From Bugulina stolonifera (taxonomy: Eukaryota > Bryozoa > Gymnolaemata > Cheilostomatida > Bugulidae): a DNA stretch of 64,000 bases. The stretch spans positions 15,401,929-15,465,928 of the forward strand of contig OW285187.1 of assembly GCA_935421135.1 (NCBI GenBank), read 5' to 3'. Position 1 is the stretch's first letter. The number at the start of each line of letters is the position of its first letter. The notes under the pieces were generated by a model. It did no database searches and had not been told where the DNA came from. It was given only the letters and a program-made list of their open reading frames with translations. The position numbers were made by a program, and so were the translations under genes. Below are positions 1-12,621 of the stretch, piece after piece.

Positions 1-3000
1 GCTAACTAAATCGCATGTGCATGTACACGTGTGGGAAAGTCCATCGGGTGATCGATGGGAATCAGTTGACTGTGGACAGAATAGAATATAGTATTTTGCT
101 TTTGCCAAAATGAAATTATTGTTGCAAGATGAAAATGCTATCGAGAGATGATACGATACAAGGTATATGGCAAGCATAGCAAAAATTGCAATCAAGTCAT
201 TGAAAGTAACTTTGTTTTCTTTTTGATTTTAATTTAATTTTTAATTTTAATGTACTATGATCTATCTATGTCACAGTGTAATTAATATTTAAAAATATCT
301 ATACATGTGAATATAGCAATGATGATTATTGTTATTTACCCCTTGCTCACATTGATACATAAGTGATTTGTTAAAATAACATGCTAGTTACTTATGGCTA
401 ATTATATTATACATCATTCATATATCATATTACATGTACTTTACTATTTTAAACTCTACTAAAATGGATAAAATGCAAATTGGAAATAAAATATTGGGAT
501 TATAATATTAACTTTATTAACTAGGATAGTTGCTGTCTACATATATGTAGGCCTATATGCAGTACCTGATCAAAAATTTAATTTATTGAATTTCAAAATA
601 ATTGCATCATTTGATTGCAGCCGTAAGTAAAATAAACTTTTGATGACACTATATTCAACTCATTTTCTTTCTCTATTGTAATAATAATACTATGATGACT
701 AAAATGTGTGTAATGAATGCTTCTTTTTAGTAGTTTGTCAAGACTATGGCCCAGGAATGTGAAGTCCCATCAATCGCAACCTCTTAAAGCCATACTTGAG
801 TGACGAGTATTGTACCTTGGAAACTAAGTTGACTCGTTTTACATAGGTATACATAAGGTAAGTGCATCATACACTTTCAAGATTCAGCAAAGTTTTCACT
901 GTAAACACTGCTGCATGTACATATTACTTTCCTGTACTGTGGTTTTTGGAATGTAGCCTAGCAAAATCAGCGTCGGTTTGATTTGTATTCATCATTTTCA
1001 ATCTTGTACATTGTACCTAGCAGTTATATTCTGTTGCTTAGTGTGGGCTGATTTTAAGTACCATCTGTTGACGTTAATATACTTTTAGGTGATCCAATAG
1101 TATGGTCACATGTTCACATAATGTTGTAGAAACATCGACCAAGCAACATGCTTGAACTGAAGTACTTACCAACAATTTGAGCAGCTAAATCAATCGTGAG
1201 GTTTGTAAAGTATTGACTGGTACCTTCAAATATTAATATTCTGACACAATTGGAATTTTTTTCATTTATATATGTATTAGTAGTTGGCCTGATACTTCAT
1301 GTATGATCTTTCAGTAAATAGAATTTCTATGAGTACAGTACGTGTTGTATTTGATGTCTTTGATAGCCAATTCTAGTTTGATTTTGTCTATATTGTGCAG
1401 TTACCTTAATGATCTTTTCTATTTATTAATTTGATTGTTACTGCCACGTTTCAAGTGATCGTAATCCACAAGCTTTAATGTTAACAAGAACTAATATTAT
1501 GCACTCATGGTTATTTGCAATTAGCCGAGTAGAGTTAGCTTGTTTCAAGATGTCATTATTTTGAATTCCAAGATTACTCATTTATTGTATGTTAAACATT
1601 TTTATGTGTTTGCAGTCATAGTCAATTGAAAATACACGCGGCTCAAAATTTATACTTTATAGACTATTGTATTCGATTTGACATGTATTTTGTGCTATTT
1701 TTCTTATCTTTCCCAGTCTTTAGGGAGGGTTTATTTTACTAGATGAAACTGCAATTTTCCATTTGTAAATACATGTAAGTGCTGTTGTTATAAACATTAA
1801 TTTACTGATTATCTACCAATACAAACTCTAGAAATATTTTATTGCCCTCTACGTTTTATGACACTGAGCTATGATTGCAAGATTGATTTAGGCCTGTTAG
1901 TATACTTTTGGCAAAGTGCTGGAGACTAAAATCAATAGCCATGGAATCACGTGTACATGTATAAATCCGCCTGACTATGATGCATGCACATTTCAACAAA
2001 AATGTTTGAAATGATTTGGTCTGTCGTACTCTCTGAAAATGTAATCGTCATTCTTAGTTATTAAATATCAGAACATCAAATGACTATTCAACTTCAATAT
2101 CTTGAAACATTTATTGTTGATTTACCTTATCTGTTTATAACAAAATACAACAATGAAAACAGCGGAAACCAGGGTAAAATACATGTGTAAAGTATTGAAC
2201 ATGAACAATGTATGTATAATATACATTGTGGGCAGAATTAAGTCATAATGAGATACACAGTCCATGTAGGGCACCAGCAGAAGTTTGTTTTCAATCGTAA
2301 TCGTTCACCTTGAATGCTGAGGCACTATAACGCTTCACCTTTTATATAGTTACTTGATGAGGAAACCACTTGGAGTACGGGTGAAATGTACATTTAGAAC
2401 ACTTCTTTTGCAATCCAATATGTATTATCTGCAATTCAAAATGTAGAGCATTTTATTAAGAAAAATGGTTGTGACCCTTACCAAAATTATATTGCTATTC
2501 CGAAGAAAAAACATCAATGGTTGGGTTCAACTCCCACAACAGAATTTTACACCCTGTTGAATAGCTGATGCCGGAGTACTAGTACTGATAACCAAGTTGA
2601 TGTACATAACATATTACTGCTACAACACTTACCTATGCTTTTTCCAACACTGAAGATAAAGATGATATAGTGCAAGCTGTAGAATAGTTTGAATTTCCAC
2701 GCCAGTGTCTGGTAGCATGGAATTGGTCTAGCTAGGTTCCCCTTCTTTCATACAGCTTTGGAATCTCACTGTGCTAAAAAATAATGATAGCAATATAATA
2801 TTTATGGCGCCAAACACAATTCTTTAACGTACATGGTTGCCCAATAGCAGAGCTAGTCGAGGGGCCTCCACGGCTCCTAGAGCTGGATATTATTATAGTT
2901 CAATATGGTACAGAAGGAAGACCTTCTTCGGAATTCAAACCTCCTAAATCGCATAGGTTGTCGGTTTTGTTAGCTAAAGCATGACTGTGTATTTCACATT

Positions 3001-4600
3001 TTGCAAGAATAGACTGATGAAATCTACCTCAATGAGTTTATAAGTTTGTGCATAAATTTAATTCAAGAAGAAGGTTTTAGTGCTATATTGTAATGAGCTA
3101 CATAACAAATTATAAACACCTACCAGTAGAAAGAACTGGATGTAGAAATTGAGGTTGGCATTCGATTTACAAATTCTTCATCAAAGGTGAGTGTGCGTCT
3201 TTACCCTGCTCACCAGATCATTCCTTCCTTTCAGCAAACAATCAAATGCAACTATGTCTTTATCGATGTCAGGAAAGTTACTTGCTGACTGCATGGGAAC
3301 TAGTCTGTAATCAACACAGTGAGTACATCGTAAGGTACAAATACAATAAAAACATAAAATTCTTTAGAAATGAAGCGTGGCTGTTTTGATCAAAAAAAAT
3401 TTTGACCATGTGGACATAAATAAAAGTACACTAGGTTAGCTCAGCTGCATTAGAGAGGTGAATTTGTGTCTAATGAAGTTAGTATCAGGCCCCACCAACT
3501 TTTTAGATTTAGCCGGGGGGGGGGGGGGGGTTAAAAGAGTGAATAAACTAAATACAGTAATTCAAATATCTTGAATAGACCAGATCAGTCAATTGATTAT
3601 TTTAGGAATAAATTTATGATAGAATTATTGTTTGTATTTACATCCAAATTTTGCTTGGCTAAATGAATCAACTAACTATATTTTCGCAGAATATGTGTAT
3701 TGTAAATTGTATTTGAATATGCATATTGTAGATGTAAAGACTTATTTTAAATTTATTAATTTAATACAACAATTACAATACAATAACTTCACATTTTTGT
3801 AAAGTTCATTGTCAAAACTCAGTTGAATATTATATTCAATATTAAAATTTAGTTTCACAGTATTGTAATATAAATATGTTAAAATCATAATCACTTAGAT
3901 TATTATAATTATATCACATCATATAGCCCAACTATTACTAATGTTATAATAATATGAAATATAATAATCATATGACTTGCTTTTTGTGTTAAAAGTTATC
4001 CAATTTTATTAATTATTTATTTAATATTTAATATTTAATTTCAATCTCAGTCATTTGTTTGTTTTTTAAACAAAATAAATAAAAATGAGTACATATATTA
4101 AATGCTTACCATGCTCATGCTGAGTATTGTGATGGCTGACAATCTGGCCATAAACTAAGCTCATGTTTTTCAGAAAATGAAATTTATGAAATGAAAATCC
4201 AACTTTCGAATGCCATTCTTATCGTTTCTGTGTACTATGAATTTTCAACTCAACCCATAGACATGAACGGAGATAGATAGTACAGTATCTAATCTTGGTA
4301 CTTGCAATAACTCTGTGATCAATTGTATTGTAAACAAAATACCACGTGCAGACCGCTAGCATGGTCATGTGACTTTGGTTTGTTTATAAAATTTGATATT
4401 AGTATGATAATCCATAGTTTCGAATAAACAATGGCAGCTATAAAAATAAAACTTCTTTCAAGGGTGTAATATAAATTGAAGGGTGCATGGTTGCAAGTAG
4501 TATATGCCCATGGATTATTTTTGCATATTTCAGGCTACTTTTGAAAATATTTGCAAAAAACTAAACCTCTCTCTATACAACTTATATAAAAAAGTGCCGT
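1..4600. other. Intergenic, no gene recognised
   Basis: AT-rich sequence with no open frame that resembles a known protein on either strand. It contains a run of sixteen G at 3515-3530, AT-rich low-complexity DNA between about 3600 and 4090, and a sequence near 3195 (AAAGGTGAGTG) that would serve as a splice donor but has no convincing exon beside it. I see nothing else that I can support. Confidence 0.6.
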
Positions 4601-4639
4601 TTAGGGTGTCTTCATCAAAAATTCGTCCTAGGGCAGCAC

Positions 4640-4690
4640 TTTAGCGCATCGCGCGATGCATCATGGGAAGGAGAAATATGTTGAGAGCAC
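4640..4690. promoter_or_regulatory. CpG-containing palindrome, promoter-like
   Basis: A perfect 14-bp palindrome GCATCGCGCGATGC lies at 4646-4659. It is followed at once by ATCATGGGAAG, whose reverse complement (TTCCCATGATGCA) resembles the core of metazoan Staf/ZNF143 promoter sites. CpG dinucleotides are scarce around it. A role as the promoter of the candidate exons at 5.0-5.8 kb is inference only. Confidence 0.25.
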
Positions 4691-5302
4691 AACTCTGAAA
4701 CACATGACTTTGCTGCTGCCTTCATTTTGACACAAAACTAGATTTGCTGAGCAGGGTAATTAGTGAGAGGGATCCTTTAACAAGATGATTATAGTATAGC
4801 ATAACGTAATCTAATGAAAAGCTAAGTGTATTCGATCAATAGGAAAAGAAACTGTCAACATCAACATTTTGTTAGTCATAGTGACCTATTAATATTGATT
4901 AGAATGTGGATATCAATATAGTTTTCATTGGCCATTGAACAAATTCCATTTCAATGGCACTTGGGTTTTGATTAAGTTTAAAATGTGCGTTAATTTTCAT
5001 TTTGATCCAACAGATTAAAATAATTTCCATTTTTAGTTACTATGTAGCTTGCACCCCTACTCAGTGGTGTGCATGCTTTAGAGGGAAGTTGTATTGTCAA
5101 CCCACTTCCCCCACTGAATTCACTACACACAGTCGTACCACTTATACATACAGAGACACTGCTCTCACAGCTACGACAGACCTCCCAACAGTTGAGGGTA
5201 TGTCAGTAAGCTCTTTAGCACCCTATGTTAACAGAGGTTTCTAAGCGTGGGTAAGCAGCAGTTAGTAACAATATTAGCGGAGTACCTGGCTAACTTGATG
5301 AA

Positions 5303-5796
5303 GCTGCATGGAAATCTCAAGGACAGGTGAAAGACATTGGAATAGCTGGAAAGCTAGCTACTGTGACAAAAACCAGAAATTCAAGGTAAGAAAGCATTGC
5401 TTATCTTCAGAAAACATATATTGTGCAATGTTAATATTTTTACATTTCTGTGTTGCATGATTGTATAACCAAAAGGCAGCTTTGTATTTACATGTACATG
5501 TATAATGTGGACTAGTATAGTATTTTATTTGAAAATTTAGAAAATTGTGATTAAGCTAAGAAAAAAGTAATACATGATACATGAGCAAATGTAAGGTGCA
5601 AGAAAAGTTTGTCAACCTATGCAATCTGTTGCTATTAGTAGCTGAAAAAGCTTGTTTAATTTGTATTCTTATTCATGTCTTAGAATGCTCTCTGTGTTCC
5701 TACTGTGGAAACTTGGGAATATGTGAAGGTACCTCAAGCTGATCAGAAAAAAGGAGACATAAGGAATCTCTCAGTTGTAGTAACTGGCATTGGGTA
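5303..5796 (+). CDS. Candidate two-exon coding region, unrecognised
   Basis: Two open stretches join in phase. The first begins at an ATG at about 5307 and ends at ...CAGAAATTCAAG|GTAAGA near 5385. The second begins after a TTAG acceptor near 5684 and stays open to TGGCATTGGGTAAAC near 5796. The joined frame contains W, C and K-rich text (RHWNSWKASYCDKNQKFK, then NALCVPTVETWEYVKV). I do not recognise a family. Another open stretch just upstream (5035-5244, after a TTTTAG acceptor) encodes a Cys-containing segment followed by a Ser/Thr-rich segment ending in a stop, and could be an alternative exon. No transcript evidence is available and this may be noise. Confidence 0.2.
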
Positions 5797-5880
5797 AACA
5801 TATCATGATAGCATTATGCACTTTCAATAATTGTATCACAATAACACCATTGATTTGCAAGTTGGGAAAGTTTTCACTTC

Positions 5881-6303
5881 TAATGTTCAAGTTGCAAAGA
5901 AGCCAAATTCATGTGAATTTGGAACCACATGAGATCAGAGGAAATGTTTTGGAAGGTGACAATAAATAAATAAATATGTGTGAATGACCAGTGGTTTCAC
6001 AGTTACCCACAATACCCAAAGATATCTCCATAATGTGATTGAGTTGGTTGTGAGCTGTCAGTAACCGAAAAATGATTCCTATATCACTGTTTTTTCAGAC
6101 ATAAAACAAGAGAGTCATTTATCAGTGTGAAAAAACATTTCTAAACACTGAAAGAGCTGCCAATGTTGAATGGGAGGGGAATGAGTTACAACACAGCTCA
6201 GGCCAGCTGGCAGTAAAGAGACACCAGATTAAAGCACTACCTTCCACAGAAAAGAATCAACTAAGAAAGAAAATTTACACCTGGTGGCGAGTATTACATA
6301 ATG
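5881..6303 (+). repeat. Dispersed repeat family A, copy 1
   Basis: About 420 bp beginning TAATGTTCAAG and ending near GAGTATTACATAATG. It is closely similar to 8301-8725 and 9829-10240 in the same orientation. This copy lacks the downstream B segment that follows copies 2 and 3. It is non-coding as far as I can see. It contains short conserved runs such as ACCACATGAGATCAGAGGAA and GACCAGTGGTTTCACAGTTA. Confidence 0.75.
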
Positions 6304-7621
6304 TGTTAGTATGCCTAGGGCACTGTGTGAGAGATTGATGGTATGGCATGCTGTCCATCACTTCTATTATGTACAAGTATTGATAAGCAACTCATAAATC
6401 ATTATTTTGAAAAGTGAATTTTTTATAGCACATTCCTAGCCAATCAGAGTCTTAAAAGTGACATATTTTATCATCTTCCCGCTCAGAAGGAGAGAAAGGA
6501 GTAGTGGACAGCCAGCCAGCTGAAATAGTTGCTGTGCCACATCACCATACACAAATAATAAGTATACATTACTACTATTTAGAATTTAACTTAATGTGCT
6601 GCAGAGTATCCTCTGGTTCTGAGAGTAAAAAAACTTCATTAACTATTTGGAGTGAATCATCTAGTTAGTAGGCAGTTGGAAGTCTAACTTTTGCGAGGTT
6701 AACTTGGAATAGTAACACCACCAATCCTACCTTGCTAAAACTCCTCAAATTGTTGAATTATTTCAGTGTTGTGGAAAAGCTGGCAGCCTGTCACAGAACA
6801 TTTTATGGGACTTCAATAATCACCAAGCACCAAGTCTAAGTACAGATCTTCATAACCTATGCTTTGTAATACTTCAAACAAAGTGTTCAGAAAGTTTGGT
6901 GTCTAGATTATCTTCTAACTCTTCAAATGTCCTTGATTGACTCCACTACTTTCATAGGATATAGTGAGATAGGAGCCTATAATTATTATCTTCTGTGTTT
7001 GCTTAAATGGTAAAGTACAACAGGTATCATAGCTAACCAAAGATTTCAGCTACAATATCTCTGTAAGCTAGGACTAAACATTCCATTACATCTCATTGAA
7101 TTATATTTACCTGCCTATATAAAAGTACAGCCTGTTCTGACAAATTTTAGTCTGGGTGTGTTTATCATGTAGAGTCAAACCAGAAGAAAGATAGCCAAGT
7201 AGAAAGGTACATATTATGTTTCTATTTTCTAAATGTAGTAGTAAATGTCTCAAGTATAACTTGCAGTGTGTACAGTTGAACAATTTTTCTCGGATTGAAG
7301 GTTGGAGCATATAACATTGCATTATGACACCATGAACATGTGATCAATCGATGTTGCAAATTTTTTTTGTTAAATTCCAGTTGTTTTTTATTATTTTTGG
7401 TCAACGTATAGGATGCAGCTTTAAATTAATTTAATTATTTTGTTTGCGGTGCAAATTAGTAGTCTATTGTGTTATCGATTAGGGTACAACTCTGTTGGAC
7501 AAGTGAAGAAATATATTTGTATTAATGCTTAATGCAAGTTAATTAATACCGTTTGGTATTTTGCTTAGCAGGTGTCACCAATTTGAATTCTTGAAGATCT
7601 ACAAACTACACAGCTTAAAAT

Positions 7622-7693
7622 AATGAAAATCGCAATAGTTGGAGACAGTTATGTAAGAAGACTTGCTTCCTATATCTTCCTGGAAAGGGCATG
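7622..7693 (+). pseudogene. Short fragment with SGNH-hydrolase-like start
   Basis: A 23-codon frame starts at ATG 7622 and reads M-K-I-A-I-V-G-D-S-Y-V-R-R-L before a stop. The GDS(Y/H)VRR motif is the first block of SGNH/GDSL-type esterase domains, which occur in some invertebrate retroelement proteins. The frame closes after one block, so this is at best a fragment. It lies just upstream of the A/B repeats, and a link to them is unproven. Confidence 0.2.
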
Positions 7694-8029
7694 ACTGAAC
7701 TATTTGTAAGTACTATTATTTGATGTAATTCATTCAAGCATTGTAATTTTTGATACGGCTAAATATTGTTAGGATTAATTAGGTAGCAACCATGAGAGGG
7801 AGTGTATTGAGTTTCAGTTCACACACTTTATTACAATTCAATGTACTGTTATACATGGAAGTATTTTTAAGCAAGGAATTCATTATACATGTAATAAGTA
7901 ATGTTCTATCAAGTGTGCAAGTAAAATTTTTATGTTCATATATTGTAACCAGAAAATATTCTTTTAGGGTACCTGCTTGTTTTAAATAAATCTAGCTCAT
8001 TGCCAAGCCGACAGATTTCCAGAGTGATA

Positions 8030-8285
8030 CTGGTACACATAATGCCTGAGCCCCAATACAACTCCTGGGCGAAGGTTAGAGAACTACCACCATACTACGG
8101 GTTGCAGTTCACAGACCCCAATATTTTATTTTTTTAAAGAAGTATATAATTACTAGCCTTTAATGTTGTTGACAAGGACACTGTGCGACTTAATAGAGAT
8201 AGCCAGAAACTACTAGAGAGGTCAGAGTTCATGATCTGAGGCATACCTAGTATAATATAGTGTAGCAGGACCACACTGTTAACAG
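8030..8285 (+). repeat. Dispersed repeat family B, solo copy
   Basis: About 255 bp closely matching 8725-8985, directly upstream of A copy 2. It contains a 27-codon frame (8045-8125) with the motif PEPQYNSWAKVRELPPYYG. The frame is preserved in the copy at 8736 and, with one stop, in the copy at 10243. Confidence 0.7.
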
Positions 8286-8300
8286 CTTTTATAATTGTAA

Positions 8301-8985
8301 CTTGTAATGTTCAAGTGACAAAGAAGCCAAAGAAAGAAATTCAAGTGAATTGTGAACCACATGAGATCAGAGGAAAAGTTTTGGAAGGTGACAATAAATA
8401 AATAAATGTGTGAATGACCAGTGGTTTTACAGTTACATGTACAATACCCAAAGGTATCTCCATAATGTGATTGAGTTGGTTGTGAGCTGTCAGTAACTGA
8501 AGAATGATTCCTATATCACTGTTTTTTCAGACATAAAACAAGAGTTATTTATCAGTGTGAAAAAACATTTCTAAACACTGAAAGAGCTGCCAATGTTGAC
8601 TGGGAGGGGAATGAGTTGCAACACAGCTCAGGCCAGCTGGCAGTAAAGAGAGACACCAGATTAAACCACTACCTTTTACAGAAAAGAATCAACTAAGAAA
8701 GAAAATTTACACCTGGTGGCAAGTATTACATAATGCCTGAGCCCCAATACAACTCCTGGGTGAAGGTTAGAGACCTACCACCATACTACGGGTGGCAGTT
8801 CACAGACCCTAATATTTTTTTTAAAGAAGTATATAGTTACTACATGCAGTTTTCGATGTTATTGACAAGGACACTGTGCGACTTAATAGGGATAGCCAGG
8901 AACTGCTAGAGAGGTCAGAGTTCATGACCTGAAGCTTACCTAGTATAATATAGTGTAGCAGGACCAGACTGTTACAAGCTAACGG
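8301..8985 (+). repeat. Dispersed repeat A+B, copy 2
   Basis: Segment A (8301-8725) is followed directly by segment B (8725-8985). B includes the conserved frame at 8736-8816 and ends in GTGTAGCAGGACCA. Together with the solo B copy upstream this makes a B-A-B arrangement, as expected from a tandem array or an element with repeated ends. Confidence 0.75.
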
Positions 8986-9059
8986 CCAGATACTAGTGGT
9001 TATGTGGCTATTAGTTTTATTCTAATGGTTTTATAATACTCATGCTCTGCTCTGAATAT

Positions 9060-9200
9060 TGTTAAATAGTACATATACATGTAATTACTATTATAATATA
9101 CAGTATATAAGTTACTGTGCATATAACTTACAGTACATATACATATAACATATGTACATATACATATGCATATGCATACAACATATATACATATAACATA
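9060..9200. repeat. Imperfect TACATA microsatellite
   Basis: Low-complexity alternation of TACATATACATA, ACATATGT and TATGCATATGC motifs between the repeat copies. Stretches are self-complementary. It also produces spurious open frames. Confidence 0.8.
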
Positions 9201-9238
9201 AATTCGTAGGGGTAGAATGGCCAGAGTTCTGAAATGCT

Positions 9239-9801
9239 ATGAAGATTGACAAGTTCACTTTAAAATACCCATGGTTCACTGCTAAAGAGGGGAAATTAGG
9301 ATGTACTACTTGTCCTAACTTCCCTGTGTCTGCAATAAATTGCAGCAAGGAGTGGGTAAACACTACAATAAGCCCAGAAAATCTGTTTGATGATGGCCAA
9401 GACCAGTTACGTAAGTGGAGTAAAAAGATTGGCAAGCACTTAGCCACATTTTACCACCAATCTGCTGAAGCACTTAGAACTAGGAGCCAGTCAAAGTCAG
9501 ATGTTGACAGTTTACTCTATGAGGGCACAAAAAAAGCATGAGGCTGCCACAGAAAAGGTTTTTAGAACTGCTTACAGGTTACAAAGGAATATATGCCATA
9601 CATAAGCTTTCCTAAACTTATTGGCTTACAAACTCTAAACAAAGGTGACACTGGTGTCATACTCCACTCTAAAACAACTTGTAAAGACATTATAAATTTT
9701 GTAGTTGTTTCCATTCACAAAAAGATATGCAGCCAGGTAGTTGAGCAGAGCACCAAACTTGGTGCGTTAATTGACGAGTCAACAGCTGTTAGTGGTAGCT
9801 G
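9239..9801 (+). pseudogene. hAT-type transposase (KIAA1586/ZNF862-like), broken
   Basis: Three blocks in successive frames read as the N-terminal part of a TTF-zinc-finger hAT-derived protein. The first (9239-9535) contains KYPWFTAKEGKLGCTTC, a single C-x2-C pair, and then the KWSKKIGKHLATFYHQSAEA helix. A shift in an A-run near 9530 leads to KKHEAATEKVFRTAYRLQRN. A second shift near 9592 leads to 9593-9801, with FPKLIGLQTLNKGD and a LGALIDESTAV block. This last block resembles the start of the RNase-H-like catalytic fold, where the first acidic residue lies (LIDES). The remaining catalytic core is absent. The fragment lies between copies 2 and 3 of the A/B repeat. Confidence 0.6.
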
Positions 9802-9828
9802 ATGCTTGATTGTTCATATTAGTGTCCA

Positions 9829-10380
9829 CTTGTAATGTTCAAGTGACAAAGAAGCCAAGTGAATTTTAAACCACATGAGATCAGAGGAAAAGTTTTGGAA
9901 GGTGACAATAAATAAATATGTGTGAATGACCAGTGGCTTCACAGTTAAATGTACACTACCCAAAGATATCTCCAAAATGTGATTGAGTTGGTTGTGAGTT
10001 GTCAGTAACTGAAAAATGATTCCGATATCACTGTTTTCAGACATAAAACAAGAGAGTTATCAGTGTAAAAAACATTTCTAAACACTGAAAGAGCGGCCAA
10101 TGTTGAATGGGAGGGGAATGAGTTATAACACAGCTCAGGCCAGCTGGCAGTAAAGAGAGACACCAGATTAAAGCACTACCTTTCACAGAAAAGAACCAAC
10201 TATGAAAGAAGATTTACACCTGGTGGTGAGTATTACATAAAGCCTGAGCCTGAATACGACTCCTAGGTGAAGGTTAGAAACCTACCACTATACTATGGGC
10301 TGCAGTTCACAGACCCTAATATTTTATTTTTTTAAGTATAACATTACTAGCTTTTGATGTTGTCGACAAGGAGTGTAAGA
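9829..10380 (+). repeat. Dispersed repeat A+B, copy 3 (3' truncated)
   Basis: Segment A spans 9829-10240 and segment B runs from 10240 to about 10375, where similarity stops at GACAAGGAG. The conserved frame at 10243-10323 carries a TAG in place of the Trp codon. Short further pieces of B (GGAGACTGTGCGACTTGATG near 11070 and CACAGTTCATGATCTAAAGC near 11428) show a fourth, scattered copy. Confidence 0.7.
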
Positions 10381-11938
10381 TCCTTGGACATGAATAGGTA
10401 CATGTATATGAAATCTCACCAGAAAGTTGACCCATCCACAGTATCTATACAACTTATATATTTGCATATTTTGTGGTTGTTGAATCACCCCAACAAACAA
10501 AGAACTGTTTCCTTTACGAAATAAGGATCTCCCGACCCCTTTGATATCGCTTGCAAAATACACCCAAGTCCACCACAGGTTTAGTTATTTTTACAGAAAT
10601 ATAAGTACCATACTAATTCAGTTTTCTGGTAGCAGCCCATCTGACAAGATGTAAAGTTCTGTGCTGCCAACTCCTTCGTTGTAAATTTACCATCTATCAA
10701 TATTATCATTCATTTTACAACTCGTACAATACCAGTTCAACAACCTAAACACCCAGAATTGCAAACAAGGTAATTAATATATTATTTTATCTCTTATATG
10801 TTTTGTTCTATGTGTACTGCTGAATTGTGAATTATCAACTAACAATATTTTATCCCTATTATGTGACTATTATGTAATTAGTAACTTGTGGTTTTTTTTA
10901 TTAATTCCATGATGTAAATTCAACAGTAATATTGCTTAAAGTGTACAAACTCATAATTATTAGTTTAGTTTTCACGGTGTAAAGGTGTAAAACAACGATG
11001 TTTCAACGTTAAATAAACAACATCAACATCAGTCGAGACTTCTTTCTCATATCTGGGTGCCAGAGGTTACAAGGAGACTGTGCGACTTGATGGCCAGGAT
11101 AGCCAGGAACTACTATTTTTTGTGGAATAATAATAATCTGTTATAGCTTAATTTTTATAGACTAGTAATTTGCTACAATTTCTTTTGTCGATTAGTAACT
11201 TGCAGTAGAAGTTTTTCTTGTATACATCTAATTGGTTATGTAATGTAATGTGATGTACCTGGAATATTTTGTACATGCTAATAATTTTATATTTCCAGGT
11301 TTCATGGTTCACTATAGCATAGATGGTTGGTCATTTTAAATAAATTCAAGGACAGAAAAAAAACTGCCATATTCAACTTCGAACCCGTGCAGCTCACTCT
11401 AAATTAGTTCCAAGGTCCCCGGACCGTCACAGTTCATGATCTAAAGCATACCTGGTATAATACATGTTCTGCTATAGATATGGAACATTGTGTTTCCATA
11501 TGTTGGGATGAAAAGTAAGTTTACTGCCACACCCTTTGTATCGCAAAATAGGATAAGTTCAACACTTAATGACCTGGTCATGCCATTGCCAAGATAATGC
11601 CACCAACCTGGTCAGCGTAATAACCTCAACGACACAGGCTTGAACATTCTATTTTATTCTAATTTACTTTTCGCACATTGCTCACATTTGCATTCATTTT
11701 AGCTAGGATTGAGCCTGATAATTAACTTCTCAGCGATGACATTAACACACCCTACTTTTCAGAGGTCAGCGATCTATTCTGTAGCGATGACATCCACACA
11801 CCCTACTTTTGGAAGTATACTATTACAAAACTTCATAAAGACATGAGAATATTTGAGGATGTCATCAAAAGAAACATTAGAAATATTTGCAATTTTACCA
11901 CTTAAAAATGCAGCAGAAATCCCACTTTTTGAATTGAC
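10380..11938. other. No gene recognised; scattered B-repeat debris
   Basis: No convincing protein similarity. A stretch at about 10650-10770 stays open and ends at a possible donor (CAAACAAGGTAATT), but I do not recognise it. Pieces of repeat B occur near 11060-11120 and 11425-11470. Two copies of a GCGATGACAT..ACACACCCTACTTTT sequence lie at about 11733 and 11782. Confidence 0.5.
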
Positions 11939-12500
11939 TTGAAATCATTAAAATCAGCTAAAGATGTTAGACTCGATGGCTTGGGGTGTTTCATAAATCA
12001 ATCTAGTGATTGGTTTTACATTAGTATAAACAATAATCAATTTATTGGAAAGAAAGAGGGCAAGAGGAATGGGAGATTAAATCGACCAACTACAAGAGAT
12101 GGAAGTTTATTGAGGCCTGTTGTAGAATTAGGTAAAAAGATTATGAATAAATCTAGGAACACTTCATGCTTTGCATTTGGTACATATAAGTTTACTGGCA
12201 CTCCTCACACTCTACCCCCTATGGACTTGCATGGCAGTAGCAAACAACACAAGCCGTTCACTGCTACAAAACCAAGTGTGTTGAATGAGATCAGGGAGCG
12301 GCATGGAAAAGAGACTCCCACACAAATCAATGATAGTATCTTTCAAAATCGTGGTCTATTCAGTTGCCGGGCAGAAACGGAACATCTCAGAAATCTTGAA
12401 CAAATTTATAATCGTACCAGTAAGGGTAATGTTGATGAGTGATGACATTACAGAACTCATCCTTATGAGTAGTGAAAAGAAGAGCACAATACAGGTGATA
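11939..12500 (+). pseudogene. Fragment of a multi-copy metazoan transposon-like family (HKPFT type)
   Basis: An open frame of 167 codons (11939-12442) with no good initiation context. It contains a basic RPTTRDGSLLRPVVELGKKI stretch, then CFAFGTYKFTGTPH, then SSKQHKPFTATKPSVL and a PTQINDSIFQNRGLFS..RNLEQIYN block. From memory of the family, this order (a KPFT motif followed by an R-N-x-x-Q-x-Y-N block) is found N-terminal to a MULE-like DDE core in repetitive cnidarian and sponge proteins. The frame ends in a stop and continues after a shift with DDITELILMSSEKKSTIQ, then a possible donor. The core is missing. The family name is uncertain. Confidence 0.4.
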
Positions 12501-12621
12501 CATTTGGGCAAGTTGCATAACTTTTGCAAGTATTCCTGTGTGTAGGCACATACATTGTGTTTACTTGTATGTTCTTGTTGACATTTCTTGAAATTTTGAA
12601 TGGGTTGTTGCGTTTGTTTTA

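Noticed and set aside
9100..9447. A 111-codon - strand frame opposite the hAT transposase fragment.
   Set aside because: It is the antisense of the recognised zinc-finger block plus a microsatellite.
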